64,000 nucleotides of DNA from Typhlomys cinereus (GCA_023101885.1 JALPQD010000407.1:1927418-1991417); one strand, 5' to 3'. Shown: positions 33,026-44,069, numbered from the stretch's first letter. A program made the numbers and translations. The notes: a model not told the origin generated them from the letters alone.

Positions 33026-33485
33026 GAAAAGTCGCCCTGGTAGAAAATAGGGGATATCCTGCCTCCCTGGAGAGCTGGCTCCCTGGGGAGGAGGTGGAGC
33101 GCTGCCGAGACCACAGATCAGCCAGAGGACGACCAACAGGAAGGCTGAGAGGAAGAGGGCGGAGCCTTGCCCGCATCTGGGACATCATGGGATGAGAAAT
33201 ACAAGGAACCATGCTGGGGATACCAGGAGCCTGGCTGGTCCCCACATAGCATGCAACACAAGGGGTAGTGTCCCGTCTCCATTACTTACCATGCTGGCAA
33301 GGGTCTCAGGGCCTGTAGAATAAACACCATAGTGGACGGCAGTCCTGTTTGATCCCACCCCCTCCCCGAGAAGCTCAGAACTGTGACGGGCGGGCTCTCT
33401 GTCCTTGACTATGTTTCAGACGCAATGACCAGGCAGAGTGGAACCACACAGACAGGGGCCACAATAAGCAGGTCTCCCAGTTGAA
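33026..33485. other. Unique non-coding sequence
   Basis: No recognised features beyond short overlapping frames. Confidence 0.35.
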
Positions 33486-33660
33486 TTTGGAACTCAGATA
33501 AACAAATACTTTTGCATTTTCAATCCATCTCAAATGTCACAAGAGACAGGCTTAAAAAATATCTTGTCTCACTTAGCTGAAATTCAGATTTATAATACCC
33601 ATGCAGCCTATATTTTAGCTGACAATCCTAGATTTTGCCAGAAAACCCAAGAAAGAAGAA
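33486..33660. other. AT-rich island, ancient repeat or conserved element
   Basis: aacaaatacttttgcatttt, gctgaaattcagatttataa and gcctatattttagctgacaa recall the wording of old mammal-wide repeats but I cannot assign a family. Could equally be a unique conserved element. Confidence 0.3.
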
Positions 33661-33905
33661 AGACGGCCGAGACGCTCTGGTCCGTTTACCCTTGGCTGGG
33701 AAGCCTCAACTCAGCGACAGCTCCCAGGGGACGGGGCTGTGCTGCCTGTCCCAGCACCCAAGGACTCAGGGTCCAGGACCCTCACTCGCCTGGCCTCTGT
33801 GAGGCGACTACGCTATTCAGTAGGGAAGAGCAGGAAGCAGGGGACACGATACCCCGCTCTCCCGAGGGTCACACTCGGGGTACAGACTCTAGTGTTGGAA
33901 GGACA

Positions 33906-33980
33906 GTTAGGGTCGGGATCAGGGTTTTAGGGTTAGGATTAGGGTTAGGGTCAGGGTTTTAGGCTTAGGGTTAGTTAGGT
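33906..33980 (+). repeat. Interstitial telomere-like (TTAGGG)n tract
   Basis: Five perfect TTAGGG hexamers (starting 33907, 33927, 33939, 33945, 33965) lie among degenerate forms (tcaggg, tcggga, ttagga, ttaggc) over 75 bp. The G-rich strand runs left to right. This is a short, decayed interstitial telomeric sequence. Confidence 0.9.
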
Positions 33981-34604
33981 GTTTTCAGCCTTTTTCTTCA
34001 TATGAAGAACAGTTCATCAGTGCAAAGGTGCCAAACAGTGATTTGGAAGTACCGGATGGCACATACGTGTTTCACGAGTGTTGAGCCTGTGGCTCCCAAT
34101 ATGTTTGTTTTCTCTGCAGGGCAACAAAGTACCCCAGACCCCCCCAACACAGATGGACCTCATGCCATTTCTGTGGGTCAGATCTGGGTCCTGAAACTGG
34201 AGGGCGTCTCCTCTGGGTACCTCAGGGGGCCGCAGACAAGGTGGGTCATGCCCCCTCAGGAGCACGGCTGAGCACAGACCCACTCAGGCCCCAACCCTCT
34301 CTCTCCCTCTCAGAAGACGCCCATCCTCTCACTCCAGCATGTTCTGGGGCACGGTCCCAGATGGTCCCCGTCCTGGCGCCCTACGGATTTGGGCTTTTGA
34401 GCAGCACGCGTGAAGCACGACGGACGCGAACAGCTCTAACCCCTCCCCCACCCTTGCTCCCCATGTCACAGCAGCTGCTGTTGAAGAAGAATTCATCACC
34501 AGACTGGTCGTGTCCAGCTGCAAGGGACAGGCCTGCTCAGGGGCTTCGTGGGTGCCAGGCAAAGCCCATGCGCAGCTCATACAGCAGGGATGCTGGGTAA
34601 CGGA
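33981..34604. other. Unique non-coding sequence
   Basis: No exon recognised. A splice-acceptor-like tttgttttctctgcag precedes an open stretch near 34120, but the reading frame matches nothing known and has no matching donor. Confidence 0.35.
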
Positions 34605-34735
34605 CAGGTGGGGCTCAGTGAGCACAGACGGGTGGGGCTCAGGTGAGGACAGACGGGTGGTCTAGGTGTGAGCCCTCGGGGTCAGGTGAGCGCAGACGGG
34701 TGGTCTAGGTGTGAGCACTGGGGCTCAGGGCGAGG
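34605..34735. repeat. Short tandem repeat, ACGGGTGG(GGCTC/TCTAG), 4-5 copies
   Basis: cacagacgggtggggctcag and gcagacgggtggtctaggtg alternate at 25-40-bp spacing. Confidence 0.75.
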
Positions 34736-36302
34736 ACCAGGCACCCAGCTCAACCAAGGCAAGACCTTTCAGGCAAGGGGAGTCTATAGGACCCTCCCAC
34801 CAAAGGACTTCACCACCTCCCGGTATGAGGATAAAAACTCTCTGGAGACCCCCTGCCCCAGCCCTACACCTGCCAGTGGACACTGGGCAGTGCCAGGGCT
34901 GCCCTGACCAGGCAGCTCTCAGCCTGGCCCCACGGCCACTGTGGATCTCCATTCTACCATGACCATGCCTCCTGCCCTGGACCACACCTGTGCCTTCAGC
35001 ACAAGCTCCTGAGAACCCTCACCTGCACCACTGTCTTCACGCATGCACCTGACGACCTCCAAGCCCACACCAGCGCCTGCTCCACAAACTCCTGAGGTCG
35101 TAACACAAGGTCAAGTCCAAAGTAGGATGTTGAGCCCAACACGAGCTCAAGTCCAGTCCACCCGTCCCTCCCCACACCCTTGGTGTGGGGAGGACCACCC
35201 TTGGTGGTCCGCGGGAAGCGTACCCGGAGTTAAGCGTGGGGTCCCTGTCAGAGCTCAGGGGATGAGGGCCGGGGCCAGGGAGTCCCAGGGTTCCAGGACA
35301 ATGTCCCACAGACTTAGACCGAGCTCACTCCACGTTGGGGCCCACGGGTTCCACAGGATAGCGTCCATCCCCACGGCGAGTGCCCGCAGGCACTCTCTCT
35401 GCGAGTACAGCAGAGTCTGACATTTGGGCGTCCGGCTCTCACAGTACAGCGCTACTGAGGACAACTCCGCAGCGTGCTGGACAGTGGCCACGAGCTGCTG
35501 CAGGGTTTTAGGGGATACATGGCTGGTATTTTGAGACAGAGACTTGCCAAGTCCCAAGCTGGGTACGTGTGCCAGGCTGTGCCCAAGCGAAGGGACTGAG
35601 GCTTCCATGGGGACAAAGCAGGGAAGGACAGAGAGCCAACAATCAGAGGTCGGGGACGCGAGGCCTGATGGCCCAGGGCTCAAGGACAGCACCTTGAAGA
35701 TCACAGCCTTTTCCCACCCCCGGGAAGTGTGGCCCTCTGCGTCCCCTTCCTGCCTGCGTAGACCTGTGAGGGCCACTTTTCAGCATTCCAAAAGGCAGGC
35801 TGTATGTGGCTTCTGTCTACACCACTGCACGGCCATCCTGCGACCTGCCTGGGTGCTACCACCTCTTCAAGTTGCCCACACAGGACTGGACAGAGACTCC
35901 GTGCAGGTCCAGAGCCCAGGACGCTCATGGTCACTACAGAAGATGCAGCCCCAAGGTAGCGTGGGAGGGAAAACTCAAGGCAGGTCCACTGCGCAACGTC
36001 ACAGAGGACACGAATGCTGGGGACCCGCTACCACAGGGTCAGGGAGGAGACAACACCTGCCACCTCCCCTTGGGCACCTCCCCATTCCGGGAGGATCCTC
36101 TGAGAGCCTTTTCATCACCTCTCCTTCCCTGGGGTAGATTCAAGACCATCGTAGATCTTGGGAACTACTGTCTCGTTCCAAGTCAGAAACTAGTGACCTG
36201 TGAGAACTGACCAGGATCCGTACATTGAGGTGCATTCACGGGTGACAGCACCCTACCCTGAGCTCAGCACTCCCAGGTACTGGACTCCAGGCACTGACCA
36301 CG
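34736..36302. other. Unique non-coding sequence
   Basis: GC-rich, with frames up to 197 codons (plus 35544-36137) opposed by a 173-codon minus frame (35255-35776) and no domain recognised. Contains the paired hairpins at 35167-35210. Confidence 0.4.
35167..35210. other. Two adjacent perfect hairpins with CTT loops
   Basis: CCTCCCCACACC-CTT-GGTGTGGGGAGG (35167-35193, 12-bp stem) is followed by GGACCACC-CTT-GGTGGTCC (35192-35210, 8-bp stem). The two share the GG at 35192-35193, so only one can form fully at a time. Both loops are CTT. Confidence 0.9.
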
Positions 36303-36606
36303 TGATATTCATGCAACCCCAGCCACCTGCACATGCGTGATTCATGCAACCCCAGCCACCTGCACATGCGTGATTCATGCAACCCAGCACCCGCACATGT
36401 GATATTCATGCAACCCCCAGCACCCGCACATGCAAGATTCATGCCACCCCAGCACCCGCACATGCAAGATTCATGCCACCCCAGCACCCACACATGCAAG
36501 ATTCATGCAACTCCAGCACCCACACATGCAAGATTCATGCCACCCCAGCGCCCGCACATGCAAGATTCATGGAATCCCCAGCCACCTGCACATGAGATCC
36601 ATGCCC
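36303..36606. repeat. 32-bp minisatellite, 9 copies
   Basis: The core ccagcacccgcacatgcaag, then attcatgcca, repeats. The first copies use cagccacctgcacatgcgtg, and copies 3 and 4 use gtgatattc, so variant types are grouped from left to right. Confidence 0.9.
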
Positions 36607-36849
36607 CCAGCACCCGCATACAGGCGTGGCCCAGGACCAGCTGTCTCCCTGCGTCTGAGCTTGAGCCGGCCCCACCTACCCCAGGCTGCGTCTGGACTCT
36701 TATCCTGCACCCAGGCCCAGGCACGTGGACAACACAGCTCCAGGCCCCAGAGCCTACATCCGTCTTCCTTGCCATCATTTTTTAAGAGAGAGAATGGGAA
36801 GGAAGGAATTAAAAAAAAAAAGACTCAGTAGGAGATGCTGGAGATAAGA

Positions 36850-37680
36850 GACGCATGTGGGTGACAAAGAAACTATGACATAGTCAAATTTTATTAATGG
36901 CTCACCTATATGCATTCGGAGGACAATTAACTATTCACAGGTGAAATTAGCTGATAGGAACGGCTGTCCTCAGCAAATCGAATGGCCCCGATTACATCAA
37001 TAGTTCTCGACCAGTGTCCCCGGCTATCGAAGCATCAAATAAATTTGTTCGCTCTCCTCCTTTGGGGGGAAACTTTAATTATCCAGCCCTGGCATATGGC
37101 AGGTCATTAATAAAACCTAGTTATCGGCCGCGGGTTCCAGAGTCCTGCCGTTATCCATCTTTTATCTAAATAAACATTTGGGAAATGTCCTTAAAATTAT
37201 TACAGAGCCTTTGCCCCGCTCCCAATGGAAATTTCTAAACGGAACGTGGCTGCATTTTACTGTGAGGTCTGCGGCGTCCTCTCCCGCCTCTCCTCGGGCC
37301 TCGTCGGCCGGCAGCCTGGACTCGGGCTGCGCCTGCGTTGATGGATCTGGCCGACCTGCTCATGCAGATAAGGGGCGCCTTGTGCGTGACGCACATTTCC
37401 TCAGCCTTTGTGTTATGCATGTGTTCTTTATTTTCGTGCCACATATATCAATGACAAATGGGAGACTCGAGCGGCCAGTAGTAGCGTGGAGCGATCCGTG
37501 GTCGGCCTTCCCAGAGTGCACCAGGCAGCAGGACTCCATTACAACGAAGGATACTTTCAGAAAGGCTTACTAAGGTGCTTCCAATAAAGCACTGCTTGTG
37601 CCGTCTGCATCTTCAGGTGTGGTTGCTTGAATTGCTCTGTGCCGATGGCGGGTTAATACGACAGGGGTTCCTTCTAGAAG
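36850..37680. other. Strong candidate conserved non-coding element cluster
   Basis: The most AT-rich, repeat-free unique block in the window. It holds CAGGTG (36938-36943), TAATTA (37076-37081), a forkhead-like TAAATAAACA (37167-37176), aaattttattaatggctcac, gattacatcaatagttctcg and ttaaaattattacagagcc. Dense homeodomain, forkhead and E-box words are typical of enhancers around vertebrate developmental genes. The right part (37560-37680) is less AT-rich. No long frame with a known domain crosses it. Regulatory function is inferred. Confidence 0.5.
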
Positions 37681-37824
37681 CTGCGTGCTGCAGGTGGGAA
37701 TGGCAGGAGCCACTCGGGGCCGGCAACGCAGACGCCACCACTGGTACTGTCTGTGGGGCGCAAGCTGCCTCAAGGGCATGTGGGGACCCCTTCCAGCTCC
37801 ATCTCCAGATCATGTTAAGCAGCT

Positions 37825-38125
37825 GCGGGCACACACATGGGCACCCACGTGTACACATTTACACAAATGTACATGCACACATGTCCACACACATGTAAAC
37901 ATGTACACCTGTGCACACATGTTCACATACATGCACACGTGCACACGTATATGTGTGCACACATGCACATGTAAAACATGCACATTCACATACATGCATG
38001 TATACACACATACATGTGCACGCACACACATGTACACAATACACATACATGTGCAAATATGCACACATGCACACACATACACATGCACACACACACACAC
38101 ACACACACACACACCACACACACAG
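37825..38125. repeat. CA/TG-rich microsatellite ending in (AC)n
   Basis: Decayed ACATGCACAC-type sequence for 260 bp, then about 15 uninterrupted AC repeats at 38085-38115. Confidence 0.9.
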
Positions 38126-38316
38126 CATGGCTCAAGAAGCCCTGGGAATTAGCCGCAGGGTGAGCTCGTCGGAATCTCATTCTGTATCTGAAGTAGTCTG
38201 ATGAAAGAATGCTGGACCCCTGTGGAGATTTGCTGGTCTGAACAGCAGGGTCTGAACTGTGGAGGAGAGTTCACAGGGCATGAGAGGGGACAGTGGGCGG
38301 GGAGTGGGGGCCCAGG

Positions 38317-38734
38317 TGTCATAGTTAGGCACAGGTGTCAACTTGACAGTTGAGGGTTTGAGCTCTGGGCACATTTATAGAGAATCAGTGGTTGAATTAA
38401 GCCCAGAGCAAACCTGCAGGAGATTGTCTAGCTGCTGGGGAAGGCCCAGCCATGGTGGGTGGGACTAAGTCCAAGAATAAAATACTGAGAGCTGGTTGAG
38501 AGAGTTGGCGTCCTTCTGCTCACTTGGCCAGACATGCTGGTCTGGCAAGTAAGGATCATCCATCTCTCAGCCATTGTAGAGATGGTGTGGTCAGCTCCTT
38601 CAGCCTGGTGTTGGTGCGTGCTCTCCGGTCAAGCTGGACTACAGACTGCAACCAGTAATCATAAGAGAATAAATCCCTTGTTCCCTTAAGCCATCCGATG
38701 GTCATTTATCAGCAACGTGCAGGCGGCTGCAGCA
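38317..38734 (+). mobile_element. Intact MaLR/ERVL-like solo LTR, 418 bp
   Basis: Runs from TGTCATAGTTAGGCACAGG to GGCGGCTGCAGCA and is flanked by a perfect 5-bp duplication, CCAGG (38312-38316 and 38735-38739). TG...CA ends, a 5-bp target duplication and AATAAA at 38668-38673 fit a class III (ERVL/MaLR-like) LTR. It is the best-preserved copy of a family also seen at 785, 21956, 46851 and 50632. Confidence 0.8.
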
Positions 38735-38739
38735 CCAGG

Positions 38740-39973
38740 TCTCCGTGTTCCAGGCTGCACATTCTGGGCTGGAGGAGCATCTAGCCTGCAGCTGGGTTGC
38801 TACCACGGAGACCGTCCCTCATGGTACACGGAGGTGGAGGCCGATTCCAGAACGGCCTGGACACTGCGCTGAGACTGTAAGAAGCAGCTGGAGGAGTCTG
38901 TTTTTGAATAGTCTGTGAAGTAGCTGCAGATCCGCCTCAGAACCCTTCCCTGCCAGCACCACAGGACAGAGAGGCCCGGACAATGAGGTGCGGACTGGCA
39001 GGACCAGGCTCTTCTCACCAGGGGGCGAGGCCATGCCAGCCTTTTCTCACAGGGGGGCGTGGCAGACCAGGCTCTTCTCACAAGGGGGGTGGGGGTGGAC
39101 CTTTCTACAGCAGTGGGGTACCGGGAAGGGCGGCTCTCTACAGCAGTGGGGTATCAGGAAGTACAGCAGTGGGGTACTGGGAAGGACAGGCGGCAGTGTG
39201 GGGCTTGTGTGTTCCGAGTCGAGTCCTCTGGCCCGGGTGACTGGGTCTTCCCACATAGTCATTAACAGTTGCCCCCAGCACTGAGCGCCACGCAGGTGGG
39301 ACAGCACCACGCAGGTGGGACAGCACCACGCAGGTAGGACAGCACCCGGTGCATTTCCAGGCAGCTTGCTGCTTTTCCTAAGCGTGGTTTTGGGTTTTTT
39401 ACTGCACTGAAGTCTGGGCTGCCATCCACGGCTTCTTCCCAACATAAACTCTATGGAGGCTCTGGCCAGGGCTTTTAGGCCCAAGGCCACGGGGCCACTG
39501 GCCACAGAAGAGGTGCAGCCACCCTAGTGACCTGTTGGGCCTGCTCAGTGCTTGCTACGCTGCAGCCCCCTCAGACCCAAGAAGGACCCTCGATGCAGGG
39601 GCCCGGATCCCCATCTGTGCTGGAGGCTCGTAGCCCTACACGGGAGGCCACGGCCACTTCCTACTGCTCTCCCACACTAATGCTCTAACTGGCCTACCGC
39701 AGGCCCGGAAACAAGCCAAAGGATGCGGAGATGCCGCAGTCTTCAATCCGCTTATGGTGCTCCGACACCAAGTCACGCTCACGTGTCTGGAGAGCTGTGT
39801 CATCCCTCGTGGTGCCTCCCACAGCGTGGCTGCTGCCTCACCGACACTGGCCTGCTGGGGCTGGGCTGGCAAAGCGTCACAGCCTGGGAGCCAAAGTGAT
39901 GGATGTCGTCCTCACCGCCCTGCAGCCTGAGACCAGGCTCCTCTGAGGCCATTTTCTCAGCCCACTGGCTCAC
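38740..39973. other. Unique sequence with two small tandem repeats
   Basis: At 39105-39185 tacagcagtggggta recurs three times at 20-34-bp spacing. At 39286-39352 a 20-bp unit (ccacgcaggtgggacagcac) occurs three times. The remainder has no recognised exon; 39360-39450 is a modest AT-richer patch. Confidence 0.5.
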
Positions 39974-40411
39974 CTTCCTGCGTCCTCACGTGACCGTCCC
40001 ATCCCCTTCCTGCGTCCTCACGTGACCATCCCATCCCCTTCCTGCGTCCTCACGTGACCGTCCCATCCCCTTCCTGCGTCCTCACGTGACCATCCCCTTC
40101 CTGCATCCTCACGTGACCGTCCCATCCCCTTCCTGCGTCCTCACGTGACCGTCCCATCCCCTTCCTGCGTCCTCACGTGACCATCCCCTTCCTGCGTCCT
40201 CACGTGACCGTCCCATCCCCTTCCTGCGTCCTCACGTGTCATCCCATCCCCTTCCTGCGTCCTCACGTGACCGTCCCATCCCCTTCCTGCGTCCTCACGT
40301 GACCGTCCCATCCCCTTCCTGCGTCCTCACGTGACATCCCACCCCCTTCCTGCGTCCTCACGTGACATCCCATCCCCTTCCTGCATCCTCATGTGACCAT
40401 CCCCTTCCTGC
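39974..40411. repeat. 32-bp minisatellite with an E-box per unit
   Basis: Fourteen copies of a unit with core cctgcgtcctcacgtgaccg, in 32-bp and 27-bp forms (the short form lacks gtccc). Thirteen keep CACGTG and twelve keep TCACGTGA, the preferred site of bHLH-ZIP factors such as USF, MITF and TFEB. The last copy reads tcatgtga, a CpG decay. It abuts a TG microsatellite. Confidence 0.95.
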
Positions 40412-40690
40412 GTCCTGTGTGTGTGTGCCTCTGTGTGCGTGTGTCTGTGTGTGTCTGTGTCTGTGTCTGTGTGCGTATCTGTGTGTGTCTGTGTGTGTGT
40501 ATGTGTGTTTGTGTGTGTGTCTGTGTGTATCTGTATGTCTGTGTGTGTGTGTGTGTCTGTGTGCGTGTGTCTGTGTGTGTGTGTGTGCGTGTGTGTCTAT
40601 GTCTATGTGTCTGTGTGTGTGTGTATCTGTGTGTCTGTGTGTGTATGTGTTTGTGTGTGTGCGTGTGTCTGTGTGTGCGTGTGTGTGCCC
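40412..40690. repeat. (TG)n/(TGTC)n microsatellite
   Basis: Continuous tgtgtg, tgtctg and tgcgtg for 280 bp. Valine/cysteine-rich frames are artefacts. Confidence 0.95.
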
Positions 40691-41280
40691 TTCACAACCG
40701 GCAACATGCACAGGTGCTGTAGAGAGCCCTTGGGTTCCTTATGTGTGAGATTCTGCACTAATTCCTGGCTGAACCTCGGAAACCTCCCACCGTTACCAGC
40801 TGTCACCCCCCTCGGATATGTGACCCATCGAGGGGCTGCACTCTCGGGCCCTGCTGCTCTCTGGAGGCTGAGACACAGGTTCTGATACGAGGACCTGGGC
40901 AGGGTCGGCCCAGCTCCTGACTAATTCAAGGAGAAAAGCGGTCCATGCCAGAGTAAGCAGGAGGGCCCAGGGGACCACTGTGGCCGCTGGGCTCAGCTTG
41001 CCACAGCCAGCCCAGGCAAGCCAGCCCAGAACTTGCGGTCATGTTACACCCCTGCAGAGCCAGCCTGCCCCACCCTTGGGGAGAGAAGGAACTATTTCCA
41101 CTCTTTCTGGGGTCGCATCTTTCTAAGTCCTTTCGGCCTGCCCGACTGAAAACCCCAGCTGCGGGGACTTGGCCATCTGTGCGTTGTCTTCTCTGGCCTC
41201 ACCTGTGGCCCTGGTGTCTGGTATTTGGGTCCTTGCTGTGGTCTTGGGAGAGCCCTTTCTTCCTGTGCCGTTACAACTGC
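40691..41280. other. Unique non-coding sequence
   Basis: No recognised features. Confidence 0.35.
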
Positions 41281-41550
41281 TGCTCAGCATAGGGACACTC
41301 TCTTCTGTGGTTATGTAATTAAAGAGCAAGGATTTCTTCTTCCTTGGCTGCACAAGGTGAAAGATTTTTTTTCACACTTCAGAGACCAGCCGCTACAAGC
41401 ACTAAAAATTACTTAAAACACAAATCTCCAGAAGTGCGATCACCATGGAGCATGTCGTCGTAAGTGAGGCGCAGTGTGAATCGCTGCTTAAAATTCAAAT
41501 AGAGCTGATTAGGAATGACAGGGAAGGAACGGGAAAGGATTCGAGCATTG
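41281..41550. other. Candidate conserved non-coding element
   Basis: Repeat-free island with gttatgtaattaaagagcaa, ctaaaaattacttaaaacac, gcttaaaattcaaatagagc and gatcaccatggagcatgtcg. Good enhancer-like texture. Confidence 0.4.
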
Positions 41551-41656
41551 TCCTCAAAGCCTGGGGACAAGGGTGCTTCTGGGTTTGCCATGGGCCCTGC
41601 CTCTTGCCCTCTCCTCTACAACCGCAGCTTCCCACAACCCGGGGTCAGAGCGGGAT

Positions 41657-41915
41657 GGGGTAAACTGAGGATCCACAGCGCGTGGTCAGAGGTGATATAT
41701 AGGGGTAAACAGGATCCACAGCACGTAGTCAGAGGTGGTGGACAGGGGTAAACTAAGGACCCACAGCGCATGGTCAGAGGTGATGTATAGGGGTAAACAG
41801 GATCCACAGCACGTGGTCAGAGGTGGTGGACAGGGTAAACTGAGGACCCACAGCACGTGATCAGAGGTGGTGGACAGGATAAACTAAGGACCCACAGTGC
41901 GTGGTCAGAGGTGGG
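41657..41915. repeat. 41-45-bp minisatellite, about 6 copies
   Basis: Type A (gtgatgtataggggtaaac) and type B (gtggtggacaggggtaaact) half-units alternate at the left, followed each time by gacccacagcacgtggtcag. The right end has B only. Two copies keep CACGTG; others show its CpG-decayed forms (cacgta, cgcatg, gcgcgtg). Confidence 0.9.
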
Positions 41916-42403
41916 CAGCACATGCAGGTCTGGTGGGGAATCAGGCTCCTGTGGCAACTGGTAGAGAAGGACATAACAAGGACATGGGCCGGGCACCGTC
42001 TGGGCTCCTTCATGTCTCCTCAGACCCCGCTGTGCCCCACTGTATGACATGCCCAGGTGTCTTTCTTGAGTCACCCTACGAGGTCCTGGGTGGACACATG
42101 CTCTGCAGCACCGGTGAGAGTAGACAGGAGAGCTGTTCATTGTTTAACATGATGGGTCATTCAGAGCCGGCAGACTGTGGAAAACAACGGGGATTCAGAA
42201 TGTGAGCCCCAAAGAAGCCTCCGTGAGGGGCCGGCACCGGAAGCCTCCGTGAGGGGCCAGCACCGTCTCGGCATGAGTGGACAGTGGTTGCTTGATCTCT
42301 AGAGATGGAGACCTTATCACACTAGGAACACAGATTCAAGTCTCCTTGCTGACCATGTTGGTCAGACCTTCCGACTTGGAATTCACAAGGTGACCTCCAA
42401 GGA
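41916..42403. other. Unique sequence with a 2-copy duplication
   Basis: At 42213-42264 gaagcctccgtgaggggcc occurs twice 25-26 bp apart. Otherwise nothing recognised. Confidence 0.45.
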
Positions 42404-42513
42404 GGATGCATGGTGGGTGTGGGGGGTGCATGGTGGGTGTGAGGTGCATGGCGGGTGTGGGAATGCATGCTGGGTGTGGGGCGCATGCTGGGTGTGGGGT
42501 GCATGCTGGGCAT
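42404..42513. repeat. 18-20-bp minisatellite, 6 copies
   Basis: The core gcatgctgggtgtggggtg repeats with variants gcatggtgggtgtg and gcatggcgggtgtg. Left copies carry ggtggg and right copies gctggg. Confidence 0.9.
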
Positions 42514-43217
42514 GGTGAGAGGCGGGTGCGGCTGGCCTAAAGGAGGTGCTTATCAAAGTTTGGCCTGTCGCGACGATGCTTTCGTGGCGCTCCTGCGCCA
42601 CAGTGAGCAGTGCCGATGACCTTGGGAAGACCCGTGGCCACACGCACAAGCGGGAGTCATGGCACTGGTGGAGACCTGGTGGCCACTGAAGGCACTAGGA
42701 CGTGCGGCGCTGCTCCAGGTGCGGTTCGCACCCCAAGCCCACATAGAGGTGCTCAAGCACGTCTCCTGCCTGCACACACCTCGGGCCCCAAACCTTCAGC
42801 TGCCCACACCGTCCAAGCAGTGCTCTTCTCAGACACGGCCTCGTGATCCCTACACATTCAGCCACATCATCCAAGATTGACCCCGAAACATAGATGAAAC
42901 AGCAGAGAGAACACTCGCCATTTCCATCAGCTCAATATTTATCCAGTAGCAGATCTGCCAGGTGCCACGTGCCGCAGAGAAAACGCCTGCTCTTGCCAGG
43001 GAAAGTTCTGCTGCCACGGAAACAGCAAAGAGAGGGCCAAAGCCGGCTGCCCAGTGCAAGGTGGTGACCCTAGCAAAATCCACCCAGGGCGAAGAGCGCA
43101 CCCCCGAGGGCCTGACAGGGAGAGGTCCCTGGACAAGGACTTCACACAAAAGACGACACCACAGAGGGACAGGTGGGAGCGGAGAGAAAGCAAAACCCAG
43201 GAGAGCACCAGGCAGAC
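42514..43217. other. Unique sequence with a possible conserved patch
   Basis: 42870-43030 is AT-richer (atcagctcaatatttatcca, aagattgaccccgaaacata) and could be a conserved non-coding element. The remainder is GC-rich with no exon recognised. Confidence 0.35.
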
Positions 43218-43640
43218 ACGGCAGCCCCCAGGCCAGCGTGGAGGGAGGACAGGGATGGGAAATGAGGAAGGCCTCCAGTATCCCCTCCTGACGCAGCATC
43301 CCCTCCTGACGCAGCATCCCCTCCTGACGCAGCATCCCCTCCTGACGCAGCATCCCCTCCTGACGCAGCATCCCCTCCTGACGCAGCATCCCCTCCTGAC
43401 GCAGCATCCCCTCCTGACGCAGCATCCCCTCCTGACGCAGCCCCCAGGCCAGCGTGGAGGAGGACAGGGAGGGAAACGAGGAAGGCCTCCAGTATCCCCT
43501 CCTGACGCAGCATCCCCTCCTGACGCAGCATCCCCTCCTGACGCAGCATCCCCTCCTGACGCAGCCCCCAGGCCAGCGTGGAGGAGGACAGGGAGGGAAA
43601 CGAGGCAGGCCTCTGCAGCCCCTCCTGACGCTGCGACACA
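43218..43640. repeat. Nested array: 18-mer runs inside a larger repeat
   Basis: A spacer (caggccagcgtggagg..., about 55 bp, ending ggcctccagtatccc) occurs three times (about 43225, 43442, 43565). After each spacer the 18-mer atcccctcctgacgcagc repeats: nine times, four times, then once in altered form. A two-level higher-order repeat in which only the 18-mer run length changes. Confidence 0.95.
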
Positions 43641-43724
43641 GCACCTCCATCAGGCACTGAGAGCCGAGCAATAGTTACCCAAAGTGTCTCATCCTGAGGC
43701 TGGGGAGGAGACAGAGGCACAAGC

Positions 43725-44015
43725 ACCGGCTGTGTCAGTGTGAGGACCTGAGCTGGAGCCCCAGCAGCACCCACATAAAAGGCAGGTGTGGCTGTGCGCA
43801 GCACTGGGAAGGTGCAGAGACTGCAGGAGCTCCTGGCCCAACCAATCGGTGAACGCCAGGTCAGGAGACTCTGCCACAACAACTGGGACAGAGAGGTTGA
43901 AAAGGGCACTCAATGCTGATCTCTGGCCTCCTCACACATGCACACTCATGCACACATACACATGCTCTTAGCTGACGCTTGAGCACACACAGACACGCAC
44001 ACACGCACACGCAAT
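43725..44015 (+). mobile_element. B3-like SINE, 5'-truncated, CA tail
   Basis: gaggacctgagctggagccc, cagcacccacataaaaggca, ggtgtggctgtgcgcagcac, ccaaccaatcggtgaacgcc, gatctctggcctcctcacac and a CACACA tail follow the rodent B3 order. Confidence 0.75.
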
Positions 44016-44069
44016 GTTCTGCATCTGCATTTATTCCACTCCTCTTCTGCAGTGTTCCCCGAGTCTCAG

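Noticed and set aside
34100..34260. Possible exon preceded by tttgttttctctgcag
   Set aside because: The acceptor-like string alone is common; no donor, frame match or partner exon found.
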